This document shows positions 1 to 10,687 of a stretch of DNA of 17,674 nucleotides, piece after piece. The notes under the pieces are model-generated. The model had not been told where the DNA came from. It saw only the letters and a program-made list of their open reading frames with translations, and did not search any database. The DNA lies in contig NW_003122911.1 in assembly GCF_000003605.2 (NCBI RefSeq), positions 339,386 through 357,059 of the forward strand. The letters run 5' to 3'. A program made the translations under genes and the position numbers. Each line of letters opens with the position of its first letter. The stretch's first letter is position 1. This DNA is from Saccoglossus kowalevskii. Lineage: Eukaryota; Hemichordata; Enteropneusta; Harrimaniidae.

Positions 1-41
1 TTCCCGCCTCGAGTGTCATGGTGTACCAAGCCACAAGAGGC

Positions 42-405
42 CAGTAACCAGTAACGAATCCGGCATTATGATTGTTCCATCACTTTCTTGTTGCTTGTTC
101 TATTTCCCTTGGTTACCTGACGTAAGCGCTTAAGTTTGTGGCCGTTCAGGAGTTTCCTTTTACTTTCGAAAGTTGGGCGAATAAAAAACTGTTTCTTTTG
201 TTATAAATTTGCACAGAAACAGCGAGGAATGTCAAAAACATCTCAAATATGTAAATCTAAGCAGGCAGTATGTATGTATGAGCATGGATTTATTGTAATA
301 TTACAGACAAATTTTCGCAGAACGGAACTTGGAATGTTTTCATATTACGTCACTCAGTGAAAAACCGGCCCAAATAGAACAATATGGCGATTACTAGTTA
401 CCTGC
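42..405. repeat. Foldback / MITE-like element in GATC intron 2
   Basis: Left arm CAGTAACCAGTAACG (42-56) pairs with the reverse complement of about 388-405, CAGGTAACTAGTAATCG. Further in, TGTTCTATTT (96-105) pairs with AAATAGAACA (372-381), and TGACGTAA (118-125) pairs with TTACGTCA (345-352). All three pairs are centred near 220-240. The left arm has about 30 extra bases. No clear target duplication was found. Confidence 0.45.
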
Positions 406-858
406 GTCCTACTTGCCATTCGCAAAGGACGCCAGGAACCAGCAAAGACAGATCGCTGCAACAATTTGTCACTAGAGGGCGACAGATCACTTCAACAATG
501 AGATCTCATTGAGAGAGAGCAATTCTACTTGATTTTACATTCAAATAGTGTTCCATTATTAAACTGAATACAAGAGAATTAAACAATATTTGGGTTGTAA
601 AAAGTCTTGCGACTGAGACTCAAGATGCTTTTTTTTTTATTTTCAAGATTATACAAAATAATTTTGTGTAAAGAGTCACAATTTACTAGTCTGTGCCACA
701 CAGAGACAAATTGGATACTGCACACACAAAGACTCAACTTTCATTTTGAATAATATCATAAATATTTATGATTTATAATATCACAGATATGAGCGATCGT
801 AAAAAGATCTTGAAGTAACAGCAAAACATCAGAGGATTCATAAAAATGTAATGGTTAC

Positions 859-1079
859 CTGTCTTCTAGAACTGTGTCCATTGGCTCCACGCCTTCTGTG
901 TCTACTAGTAATAACTGATCAGCAAATCTTACCGCTCGTGATAACCTTTCTATACCAGCTTCATCACTAAACTTGACTAGTGCTAATCTCTCCAATTTAC
1001 GCACTGTTTCAGAATCTATCTTTCGTTCATCTGGTAACTTGTCTGGATCAATCTCATCCCATGTGGGTTCTTTGGGAAT
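859..1079 (-). CDS. GATC: GATC coding exon 2 (GatC core)
   Basis: 221 nt, entering in phase 0 and leaving in phase 2, with acceptor gtatatttcag and donor AGACAG|gtaacc. Translation begins IPKEPTWDEIDPDKLPDERK, then the conserved ETVRKLERLAL helix and VDTEGVEPMDTVLED. This is the exon that identifies the gene. Confidence 0.95.
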
Positions 1080-2839
1080 CTGAAATATACAAGTACCATA
1101 TTTTTCGAAACGGGATTCTCCAAGTCAGACCTGGTACACATGCTGAAGTATAGCTTTTCAAAATTTGTAAAATTAAACTCCTATTCAAGTGCAGATATCT
1201 TTTTTTTCACATTTTATATGCCTCAACACAGTACACGTCAAATACCTAAATAACACCGTTTTTGCATGTTTTTTTTACTTCAGCTTGCGTACCATATTTT
1301 ATTCAGAGAACCCCCCCCCCCACATATTTTCTCTTTCCTATTTTATTGATGATTCCTTACTTTCTATTGTGAGAAACAAATGAATGTTTCACTCTCAAAG
1401 AGCAGGTAAGAATTTCCCAAAAAATGTATTTTATAATGTCACAGAAATGCATATGAAACACTACTCACTGCAATGACTTGTGTCTTTCTAAAGCAGAAAA
1501 CTAATCCATCTATTGCTCACAACATGTTGAATAGTTCTACATATTTTTTTGTAATGTATTATTCCAAGTTGTGAAATAAATCATAATAATAATAATAATA
1601 ATAAAAGAAAGATATACATTGGAAGTACAACAGTGTACATAGCAATATATCAAACAATGTACTATATATATAGTGACGATGTTGCCGCTACAAGTCATGG
1701 CGTTAACTTGGTTTCAACCATTGACCTTATGTTTTGACGAATGGTTTTACCGATATCGATTTTATATATTTGACGCCACCCTGGCAGTAAAAATATGGGT
1801 ACGGCAATCCACTTTTCTGTGTGTTACTGCCGTGCTAAGGTTCCACACTTACTAGTGTTGATTGCCTCTTACGTCGCCAACTCTTTGAGTTGAGCTTCAC
1901 GCCTATTGTTTTTTTAATTGGTGACACAACCAAAGCTTTGTTATCCGCTCAAACATTCTTTTGTCTCTCAGAGCGTTTGTTGCGTCCTGTACAAAAACAA
2001 TAGTGCCGGACGGCAGCCATGTGTGCCGGTCGCTAATTCTGAGTGCCGGACGGCCCCGTCCACCGCCGTCCAGCGTGGGGAGAACCCTGAATATAGTGAT
2101 ACCTTGAGATCAAAATTTCTTCTGACAGGTCAGTGGCATTTTTTCGAGGGGCGACACCCCCCAGAAAAATCAAGCTAAAACCCTTTGTGTCAGCAAAATT
2201 TGCCCCTCAAAATGCAAGAAATAGCGTTTCAAAGAGTCCCATCTGATTAAAATCTGATGTAGGTACGAGGCTCTATTTCTTTTTTTTTTATAACCCTTTA
2301 TACTATATTTATTCGTTACCTGATTAACGGCAAGAAAAACCAAAAAATCAACATATTCAAACTAAAATACAAATAAATATAATATAAAAGGTTATAAAAA
2401 AAAAAATAATAATAAAAACCACGGTTTAAATATTTCCACCGAGGCGTAAATTAAAGTGAAATTGTCGGAAATTCTAAATGAAGGCGAAAAATACATGTAA
2501 AAATGTGAGAAATTGAAAAAACAGTGAATGGCTCTAACAAGTCACCGTATGGGGGGGGGGGGCGTTTTCTGATAAATAAGTGTTTGACGACAGAGGGCGC
2601 CAATTGCGTTTCAAATTGCTGTAACCAGACAACCGAAATACATGTTTGCACGTAAACACGTTGAGCCCCATTCACCTGTGCATACACATGATGAAACTCT
2701 TGCTTACAGTTTCGTCATTTTCTTGTTAGTATAATTGTTGAAAGGTTGATAAACACTATACCTTAGATGACATTCCCCTGACCGCCAACCATGGCAATGA
2801 CCTGGTTACAAAATATACAACTTTAGTCAGCATATTCAT
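859..2839 (-). CDS. GATC: GATC, mitochondrial Glu-tRNA(Gln) amidotransferase subunit C (3' end missing)
   Basis: GatC holds GatA and GatB together in the mitochondrial GatCAB complex, which converts Glu-tRNA(Gln) to Gln-tRNA(Gln). Coding exons seen: 2762-2839 (26 codons) and 859-1079 (73 codons plus 2 nt). They are joined by a phase-0 intron, 1080-2761, with donor AAG|gtatag and acceptor atatttcag. Exon 1 starts MNMLTKVVYFVTRSLPWLAV, an acid-free, hydrophobic and basic stretch typical of a mitochondrial transit peptide. Exon 2 carries the GatC core: VRKLERLALVKF (residues 52-63), then FADQLLLVDTEGVEPMDTVL (78-97), which matches the family consensus around VDTxGVEPMxxVLED. The exon ends in phase 2 within the LEDR motif. 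The next exon, expected to hold the conserved C-terminal segment, is not in 1-858 and should lie left of the window. The start at 2839 is the first ATG after an in-frame TAA; a second Met follows two codons later. Its promoter is shared with TRIAP1. Confidence 0.93.
1583..1603. repeat. (AAT)n microsatellite
   Basis: About seven AAT units in GATC intron 1. Confidence 0.9.
2002..2061. repeat. Three 20-bp GTGCCGG-headed units in a GC-rich patch
   Basis: Units start at 2002, 2022 and 2042 with AGTGCCGGACGGC, TGTGCCGGTCGC and AGTGCCGGACGGC. The patch continues into CCGTCCACCGCCGTCC, partly the reverse complement of GGACGGC. CpG density is far above that of the flanks. Confidence 0.65.
2281..2404. 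repeat. 33-bp near-perfect inverted repeat, 58-bp spacer
   Basis: Arm 2281-2313 and arm 2372-2404 are reverse complements with two mismatches. The spacer opens with CGTTACCTGATTAACG, itself a small hairpin. The arms are T/A-rich, with ATAACC as the only GC-bearing core. Confidence 0.8.
2762..2839 (-). CDS. GATC: GATC coding exon 1 (transit peptide)
   Basis: This 26-codon exon ends ...VRGMSSK, then the donor gtatag. It was found by asking which phase-0 donor upstream of exon 2 gives a plausible mitochondrial presequence; no other candidate between 1080 and 2840 does. An in-frame TAA eight codons upstream closes a small upstream ORF (MAAFTK) whose ATG lies in the AAAATGGCTGC motif at 2871-2881. 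Confidence 0.8.
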
Positions 2840-4069
<1,230 letters not shown>

Positions 4070-5242
4070 CACGTATACAAGACTGATATTGAGAAGATTG
4101 GTATTCTCTGTGTTATCTGCAAATGGGAGAAGACTGCATTCCAGGCCAATGTCTAGAAACACAATATACCTATTGTACTCAAGTTGTACTGTAATCACTG
4201 CAACTATTGGTGTATTGGTGATGAATCAGACTTAAAACAAATGACACAAGTATTTTACGAGAGTTACTTAAAACAAAATGAATTCACTTCAGCACATGAA
4301 TGCCTGTTAAAGTGCATGCTTTAGAAAACAAAGTATTCAAGTGCTACAGTGAACGTTCAGTTTACTAGATTTAAAATGACATGATTCAGCAGGTGTTTTC
4401 TTCTATACTGTATTTGTTCTATTAGATGTGCATCTCAAATAGAAACACATATAAACCCCAAATTACTTTTGTTCTACCGGGGGTATATGGAATCATTAAA
4501 ATATGACACTCATAAAACACCTGTAATTTATTTTACCCATAAAACACCTGTAATTTACCTAAGGGCTCATACCACTAATTGAATTTCCATAGACGACAAT
4601 GTTAACATATGATGAGATTGCTATATGAAAATGATGAACAAAGTTGAAAACATGGCTCAAAAATGGGAAATCAACATGCCAGTAATCAACCACATGAAAA
4701 AAACTAACATGTTGGCCAGCTCAAACTCTTACAAATCTCAGGTAAACAAGACACACCTACTGTATTTGGATTGCACCTAGAGAAATCACTGGAAAAACAC
4801 CAAGATTAGAACATCCAAGTACACACAGAATAAACCCACAGGTACACAGCCGCTAAGTAGTAAAGAAAAGACCACATGTTGGTCTCACCTTTGACCCAAG
4901 TGATTACGCCCTCAAACAGGAAGCACCGGAGAAAAAAAATATTTAAAAAATGTCATTGGTTCTTGCAAGGCATTTAAATTGAGGGCTACGAGCAGCCATT
5001 AGTTGATTAGTGGCATGAGACCTAAATGCATGTGCTACTAAGAGAGCAAATATGACAGTATGATGTTTTTTCAAGTAAAATCCCCTTCTTTGATCAAATT
5101 TTTCTAAGACTTGTATAGATTAAAGATGAAATGCTTCACTATGCTAAGAAGCCACACAATCTGAGTCTAGAGCTCACACAGTGACACACAAGCTGCCTAT
5201 TCAGCTATCTTGAGCAAAACAAAATGCCAGACTTCCAATAAA
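4070..5242 (+). other. Probable TRIAP1 3' UTR and flank
   Basis: AT-rich sequence with no supported ORF follows the TRIAP1 stop. Possible plus-strand poly(A) signals are ATTAAA at 4495-4500, AATAAA at 4829-4834 and AATAAA at 5237-5242. The sequence does not say which is used. Confidence 0.35.
4511..4557. repeat. Exact 20-bp direct repeat, 27-bp period
   Basis: CATAAAACACCTGTAATTTA occurs at 4511-4530 and 4538-4557. Confidence 0.9.
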
Positions 5243-5685
5243 GTATAAGAGAATATCCAACTTTAACCTTCATTTTGCCAGCCCATGTACTTCTACATAA
5301 AAGTTGAGGTCAGATTTAGTCATTTAGGAATACTTTGCTGACATTGTTTTTCCCATTCATTTTGGCTATAATTCAAGCTTCTCGTACGTAATCTTAAGAA
5401 TTTGGGAAAATTTATTGTACAGTTAATATATTAACCAGGAAATAGCTGAGACTTTTGCTTGTTCTACTTTTTAGCTAGAACGCTTGTCAATAATGTCCTA
5501 CTTCCTGTGGGTTTACCTCTTTTCCATATTACTGCAAGCCGTACTTATTCATAACAATACTGAATTCTCAAATATTTTCACATATTTATCGCATTACCAC
5601 AATAAAACTAAAGAAAAGATCTGAAAATCAGTTGGCATCCACGTCAACTTTTTACTTTCTCGACTTCTCCTTGAAAACTACAAGT

Positions 5686-5861
5686 CTGATCGCTTTGATT
5701 CTTGGTGTACATGTACCTTGGGTAGACCTCTCTTATTCCATATCTTTAATTCTCTAATTTAGATGAATATTTCTGTTAAAAAGTAATATTTTCGACTTAA
5801 AAACCACTGATTGCTTTGATATTAAACATACAAGTACCTCAGGTGGACCTCTCTCAGATTT
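5686..5861. repeat. Diverged 121-bp tandem duplication
   Basis: CTGATCGCTTTGAT (5686) and CTGATTGCTTTGAT (5807), and GTACCTTGGGTAGACCTCTCT (from 5713) and its diverged copy GTACCTCAGGTGGACCTCTC (from 5834), share the same 121-bp offset. Confidence 0.6.
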
Positions 5862-7496
5862 GTTCATTTCGTGTTATGTTCATGAAGTGTTCATTGCTAA
5901 CAGGGGAGCTATCTCAGCTTGTTGTCATTTCGATTATGCTTGGGAATTCTGATGCAGACTTGACCAAGAAAGTGACAGCACATTTAAATACCACACAAAC
6001 GCTGAATATCAATTGATCAAAAATTTTTAATTTATGTAATGATGGTGATATTTGTTGTCAATTTTACAATCAAGAAATATTAAATGCCAGCAAGTCTTCA
6101 CAACTGTTGATTTCTTCTCCGGAATAAACCACCAAATACATACATTAAAGCTATCGCATAAATAGAGGCTTGTAACAAGATTCTAAGAAAGCCGAGATAT
6201 TGGCATTGTTACCCAGACACTGCTTCATTGTTTTTATTGAGTCGCTAGATTAGAGGAGTGTATCACAAATGAGTGGACAAAAAGCTACCACTGATATTGA
6301 TACCTTATCAAATTTATTGCGCTGTTGCATGACGAGTACTGAATACGAATGAATGAGTACCTGACGTGAGATTCACGGTATTAGGCAACTGTCTTTTTAT
6401 GAAGAAATGTACAGGTAGTCAAGCTGCTTGGATACAAGCAATATCCACATTTTGTACAATACAGAAAATGTATCTCTGTCCAATGTAATAACGTTAAAAA
6501 GGTGATTACACCACCTTGCCCCTCATAGAAGTCTACAGAATAACAACATATTTCAATATACAAGATTTTCTTGGAGGTAATGAGAGCCTCACGGTAGATA
6601 ATACAATGCTACCAGTGATGAGGTGAGTGTATTCACCTTTAATTATGAATACATGGTGCTTTGTTATTTGTTTTTACACACACAAAACATACGTGGGTTC
6701 TTATTTGTTGCAATATATCACAAAAGTGTGGGCTGGTAAGCAACCTGAGAAGCCTAAGTGCCAGGTTTAAACTTTTCACCACCAGACTTTCTCACCCAAA
6801 TTTGTCTGTACTTTTTCTTATATTCTTCAATATTTGTGGTAATCAACCCTCATTTGAGTAAATTTTCACTATAAAAATTTGGCTACTGTTGTCCCAACCT
6901 TCTATAGGATAGTGCAGACTATAAACAGGACTATTTTGTAAATTCGTGATGAAAAGAGGAATGGTGGTGAAAAGGTTCAGCCATGTTCAGACTAATTCAA
7001 GAAGTCAGACAGATCTGTTTGCAATATGAAACAGATAATGTTCTTGTTATATCCACTAATTTGTCCTGACTGCACGCCCAGGCGAAGAATTACACTCAAA
7101 CAAACTTATAAATACAAGATGTCAATGATCTCTGGACTGTACAATAAATGTTTCAAGAATAACGTGTATAATCCGAGCACAACACAGTCACACAGGGTTC
7201 TAATAGAGTACAACAACTTAGCGATTGAAAACTGACCTCTGTGTTACAATTTGGCAACCTGTTTTGGATATAAAACACACCTAAATAACAGCAGCTTAAA
7301 TATAATATTAGGTACAAATACTTTGTTACATAACTGTTTTATTTATGGTTTAATACATTTAGTTTGTAAGTTGTATCTGTTGTGGTATGTGATTTTTTAA
7401 AAACCTAACCTTCATACACAACAATTCATACAGTATTAGGCTTTTATGGTAAATGATGCTAAATTTCAGAAAGTGTAAATGGTAAGTATAATTCCT

Positions 7497-7526
7497 TTCC
7501 AGTTCAGGTTAACAGATGAACTGGAA
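7497..7526. repeat. Perfect 10-bp hairpin
   Basis: TTCCAGTTCA and TGAACTGGAA flank a 10-base loop. No associated gene is seen. Confidence 0.6.
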
Positions 7527-9439
7527 GTGAATCCTTTTTTTTAAGAATAATTAACATCTAATTCAGGTTTGTTTCTGGATTCAGCTATTTTATATTTATA
7601 TTTACAAGGATCAAAAAACAAATGAGCAGCCCTTATACTGTACATAACAAAAGTGGAATACAAAAAAATATTAGAATTTACATATTTTCTTTTGTTATAA
7701 AACAACTTTTTGTTTACAAATTTCAACCAATTCCAACAACCACATTTTTAGATCGGAAATTGAAACTTGGAATAAAATGCTTTAAAATCACATCACAATA
7801 TCTAAAACCACAGTACACTGTTACACTAAAATGATAGACCAACTGACCAAAATTAGGATACAAAAAAATGTGGTAGGGGGGGGGGGGTCAACAAAAATAA
7901 CTTAGTTATGTAATCTATACACATATTTTTTAAAATGTGATAAAATGTAACAATATCTACATCTCCAGTGAAAATTCCCATGAATATGTATATCTCTATA
8001 TTTAGAATTCTCAGGTACATATTTTCTTCTAAAAAGTTAGAAAAATTAAATTTCTATTATTTGCAATATTTCTAAAAATACATATACTATTTTTTCTCAT
8101 TATTTACAGATTTTATCACAGTACAGTGTATAAACAAGTTTTTTTTTTATTATTATTAATAATTTATAAAAGAAAAATCAACTATGCATACGTTGTAATT
8201 AATTATACATTAAATATGAAAAACAGTTTGATATGCAAGAAAAATTGTGCTTTAAAAAATAAGATAAAAACGTTTAAGAACTTTTTAAAAGTACACTGCA
8301 CAGATGCAACACTAATATTTGTTGTTCTTTCACAGCAAGTCTATTATAAGAAAAATATAGTTACTTTTGACAGAATTTATTCTCACTGAATTCTGACGTA
8401 AGTCAGAAACAGGAACTCCTAGACTAGACAATTAATTTCAATGTCAGCTCTATCTTCACAATATAATGAATAATATATTTCCTCAACTACAAGTGCATTT
8501 GAGTTAGCATTATTAATTCCGCTCGTACCTAACATGGGGGATTCCTAACTACTTTGAGCTAAGTATATAAACAGTTGCATTTGAAAGTCACGGTGACTTG
8601 TTATCAATTCTCTTGGCGAGGCTTTAGCAAAATAGACCCAATGCAGATTTTAAAATTTACATTTGGAATCTACATCTCTTGACAGAAAGTGTTCATTTCA
8701 TAGATACTATGGGGTGAGCGAATGGCTACCCTTTCTACTACTCCTACTCTTTTGCATAACGTGGACGGGAAAAAATCCAACAATATGGTGGTTGAATCAA
8801 GAAGTATAGAGCACATAACAGACTTATTAATATTGTTCAGGACGGATTATTTACAAACAATATAAACACTACACTGAGTAAATTTCAGGAAAATGATATG
8901 TACATAGCAATTTAAGTTTATCAAGAGTATTTGAAAAAGAGAATTACTGCAGTGAGTTGATTTATTGGATGGATTTTCGATTGATGGACGGATGGGTGGG
9001 TTCAACGCACTATGAACCTTGATCTTTAATTTTAGCGTACATTACACGTAAAGTACAAGAGGATTAGTTGTAGGAATAATCAGTGAATTACGCAATGCCG
9101 GGCACAATGGTGGCTGTCAGCTATACTCGGTTGATAAATGAAATTTTGATTTGCGAAGACATTTGTCATTGTTGTGCTTTCTTACGACTAATAGACCATT
9201 TTTAACCGCTGGTGGTCCGGTGCACACACAAAAATACTTCACACTATTTCAATAGATTTGGTGATAATGGAATTTGGGCCAATTTATTACAATAAATTTA
9301 GTTTTTTTGTCGTCTTATATTGAAAGAAGTGTCAAAATAGCCATGTATTTGCCATGGCTGGTTACCATTTAAAATGCAGTGTATAACATCCTGCTGTATA
9401 TTTTAAAATCCTGACACAAGCAGTAGGTTCAGAGTTTAT

Positions 9440-9731
9440 AACAGTGCACCCTCTGGAGCTAACAAAATGCAATAGTGTCGTATAAACCACTTTCCTGTAG
9501 TGAGACGAGGGTGCAAGCAAGATATCTGCCATTATCATGTCTTCAAACACAAATATGCCAGCCAGCTGATATATGGTGAAAGGCAATTTTAAATTGTCGC
9601 GTCGATTTGTATATCCACAAGAGCAATATAACTTGTACAAGTTGCACCCTATATCCGGTATGTGTGCTTATCAACTTTGAGGAAAGTGGTCTGTACAACA
9701 GTGCGCCCTCTATAGCCAGCACATAGCAATA
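9440..9731. repeat. Repeat pair: direct copies 257 bp apart plus an inverted segment
   Basis: AACAGTGCACCCTCTGGAGC (from 9440) recurs as AACAGTGCGCCCTCTATAGC (from 9697), about 27 of 35 bases matching over the longer alignment. ACCACTTTCCT near 9486-9496 pairs with AGGAAAGTGGT at 9680-9690 inside a 22-bp inverted match (18 of 22). This looks like the remains of a mobile element. Confidence 0.45.
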
Positions 9732-10270
9732 ATTCTCTCTTCTCTCTTTTGTCGTAGTATACATCATTGTTAAAACTGAGGTATAGTTCAATAGAAAAAA
9801 ATAATTTTTACAACTTTATCCATAGCTATCCTCAGATACATTAACAAGTCTGTTATATAACTACAGAAACAGCGCAAAAAAAAAATGTAAAGACACTATC
9901 TATTTTTATATATATACTTGCAAATGCGTGATAGCCAAGGAATACGAAAAATGCTGCAACAAAAAATCAAAGAAGTAGCAGATTCCTGATGTTCTTGAGG
10001 AAAATTCATCTTCTGTTGTAACAACGTGTATGCAAATCAATACAATCCTGCATTCCTTGTCTTTGAACAATTTCAGTTTTTAACAGCAATCTTGTATGTT
10101 CCTTGTCTCCAGTGAAACCTACATAACGATGCGCCAGCTGACTACTACAATGGAATGCCTTGTATCGTCACAGTGGAGGTACCAAAGTCGAAGAGTATAT
10201 TTGTCGGATGAAAAACAAAATACAAAAATATTATGTTTGGCAACCTCTTTGAAATCAAGAGAACAAAAAC

Positions 10271-10684
10271 TCAAGTTCTTGGTGGCCTTGGAGCAGGAAC
10301 AGGATGATGTGACGCACTGCGGTACCGCTGAGGTGAATACGTATGTGTTTTCGGCCTTGGTTGCGTCATTCCTTTAACATCTCGCCTTATAACTGGCATT
10401 TCCTGTGAAAAAGAAATTAACAATATTATTAGCAAAAAAACACTGGGGCATTGGATTTCTGGCACATTAATACTGACAATAAACAGTGACATTTAAATTT
10501 GAAATAATGTCTTACTTACAGAGACACGCAGAGGGTTAAGGATAGACACAGCTAAGAAGTAACAATATTTACGTTAGGAAAATGTTCATCATATAAAGGA
10601 AAGAAAAAAATAAAGAAAAGGTTTACCAAACTTGTTTCCATGGAAACAATGACATAGATTTAAGTGCCTTTCTCTGGCGGCCAT
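10271..10684 (-). CDS. Predicted three-exon gene for a basic 73-residue protein, family unknown
   Basis: I do not recognise this protein. Exons: 10627-10684 (58 nt), 10520-10551 (32 nt) and 10271-10402 (132 nt with TGA stop). Signals: start context caaaATGGCC; donor 1 GTTTG|gtaaac; acceptor 1 preceded by a long pyrimidine tract, a branch-like cctaac and cttcttag; donor 2 TCTCT|gtaagtaag (very strong); acceptor 2 ctttttcacag. Phases 1 and 0 agree throughout, and the total of 222 nt is exactly 74 codons. The protein starts MAARERHLNLCHCFHGNKF, continues AVSILNPLRVS (20-30), and ends in a Pro/Arg/His-rich tail with SPQRYRSASHHPVPAPRPPR. It is strongly basic, with three acidic residues, and has a CxC pair at 11/13. 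An in-frame TAA upstream supports the start. Alternative: exons 2-3 could be a spliced tail of another transcript. No homology was checked. Confidence 0.58.
10632..10649. promoter_or_regulatory. Perfect 18-bp palindrome, RFX X-box type
   Basis: TTGTTTCCATGGAAACAA equals its own reverse complement. Its core GTTTCCATGGAAAC (10634-10647) fits the X-box pattern GTNNCCATGGNNAC bound by RFX factors, which control ciliary genes in animals. It lies inside predicted coding exon 1 of the 73-residue gene, about 35-50 bp from its ATG, within the usual distance of X-boxes from start sites. The motif is seen directly; binding is inferred. Confidence 0.55.
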
Positions 10685-10687
10685 TTT
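10677..10687 (-). promoter_or_regulatory. YY1-like element over the start codon of the small gene
   Basis: The minus strand reads AAAATGGCCGC, one base from the YY1 core AANATGGCGGC, and supplies a strong start context. The same kind of motif (AAAATGGCTGC) lies upstream of GATC. Confidence 0.4.

Larger units (their letters stand above)
5243..10270. other. AT-rich region with no supported gene
   Basis: Read on both strands, this 5-kb stretch has only short AT-driven ORFs with no family resemblance and no phase-consistent splice chain. It holds the degenerate 121-bp duplication at 5686-5861, a poly-G run, several short palindromes, and a repeat cluster at 9440-9731. The 3' UTR of the small gene at 10271 must lie at its right end. 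Confidence 0.6.

Noticed and set aside
1-858. Search for GATC exon 3 (conserved C-terminal segment)
   Set aside because: No minus-strand reading matches the expected GatC C-terminus; the exon is probably left of the window.
2451-2687. 78-codon minus ORF considered as GATC exon 1
   Set aside because: No phase-0 donor gives a plausible presequence. It spans a poly-G run, and the exon at 2762-2839 fits far better.
8722-8865. 47-codon plus ORF starting MATLSTTPTLL, after an acceptor-like catttcatag
   Set aside because: Length is within chance for this many frames, with no partner exon and no family resemblance.
9095-9205. 36-codon plus ORF starting MPGTMVAVSYTR
   Set aside because: Short, isolated, without splice partners or recognisable domain.
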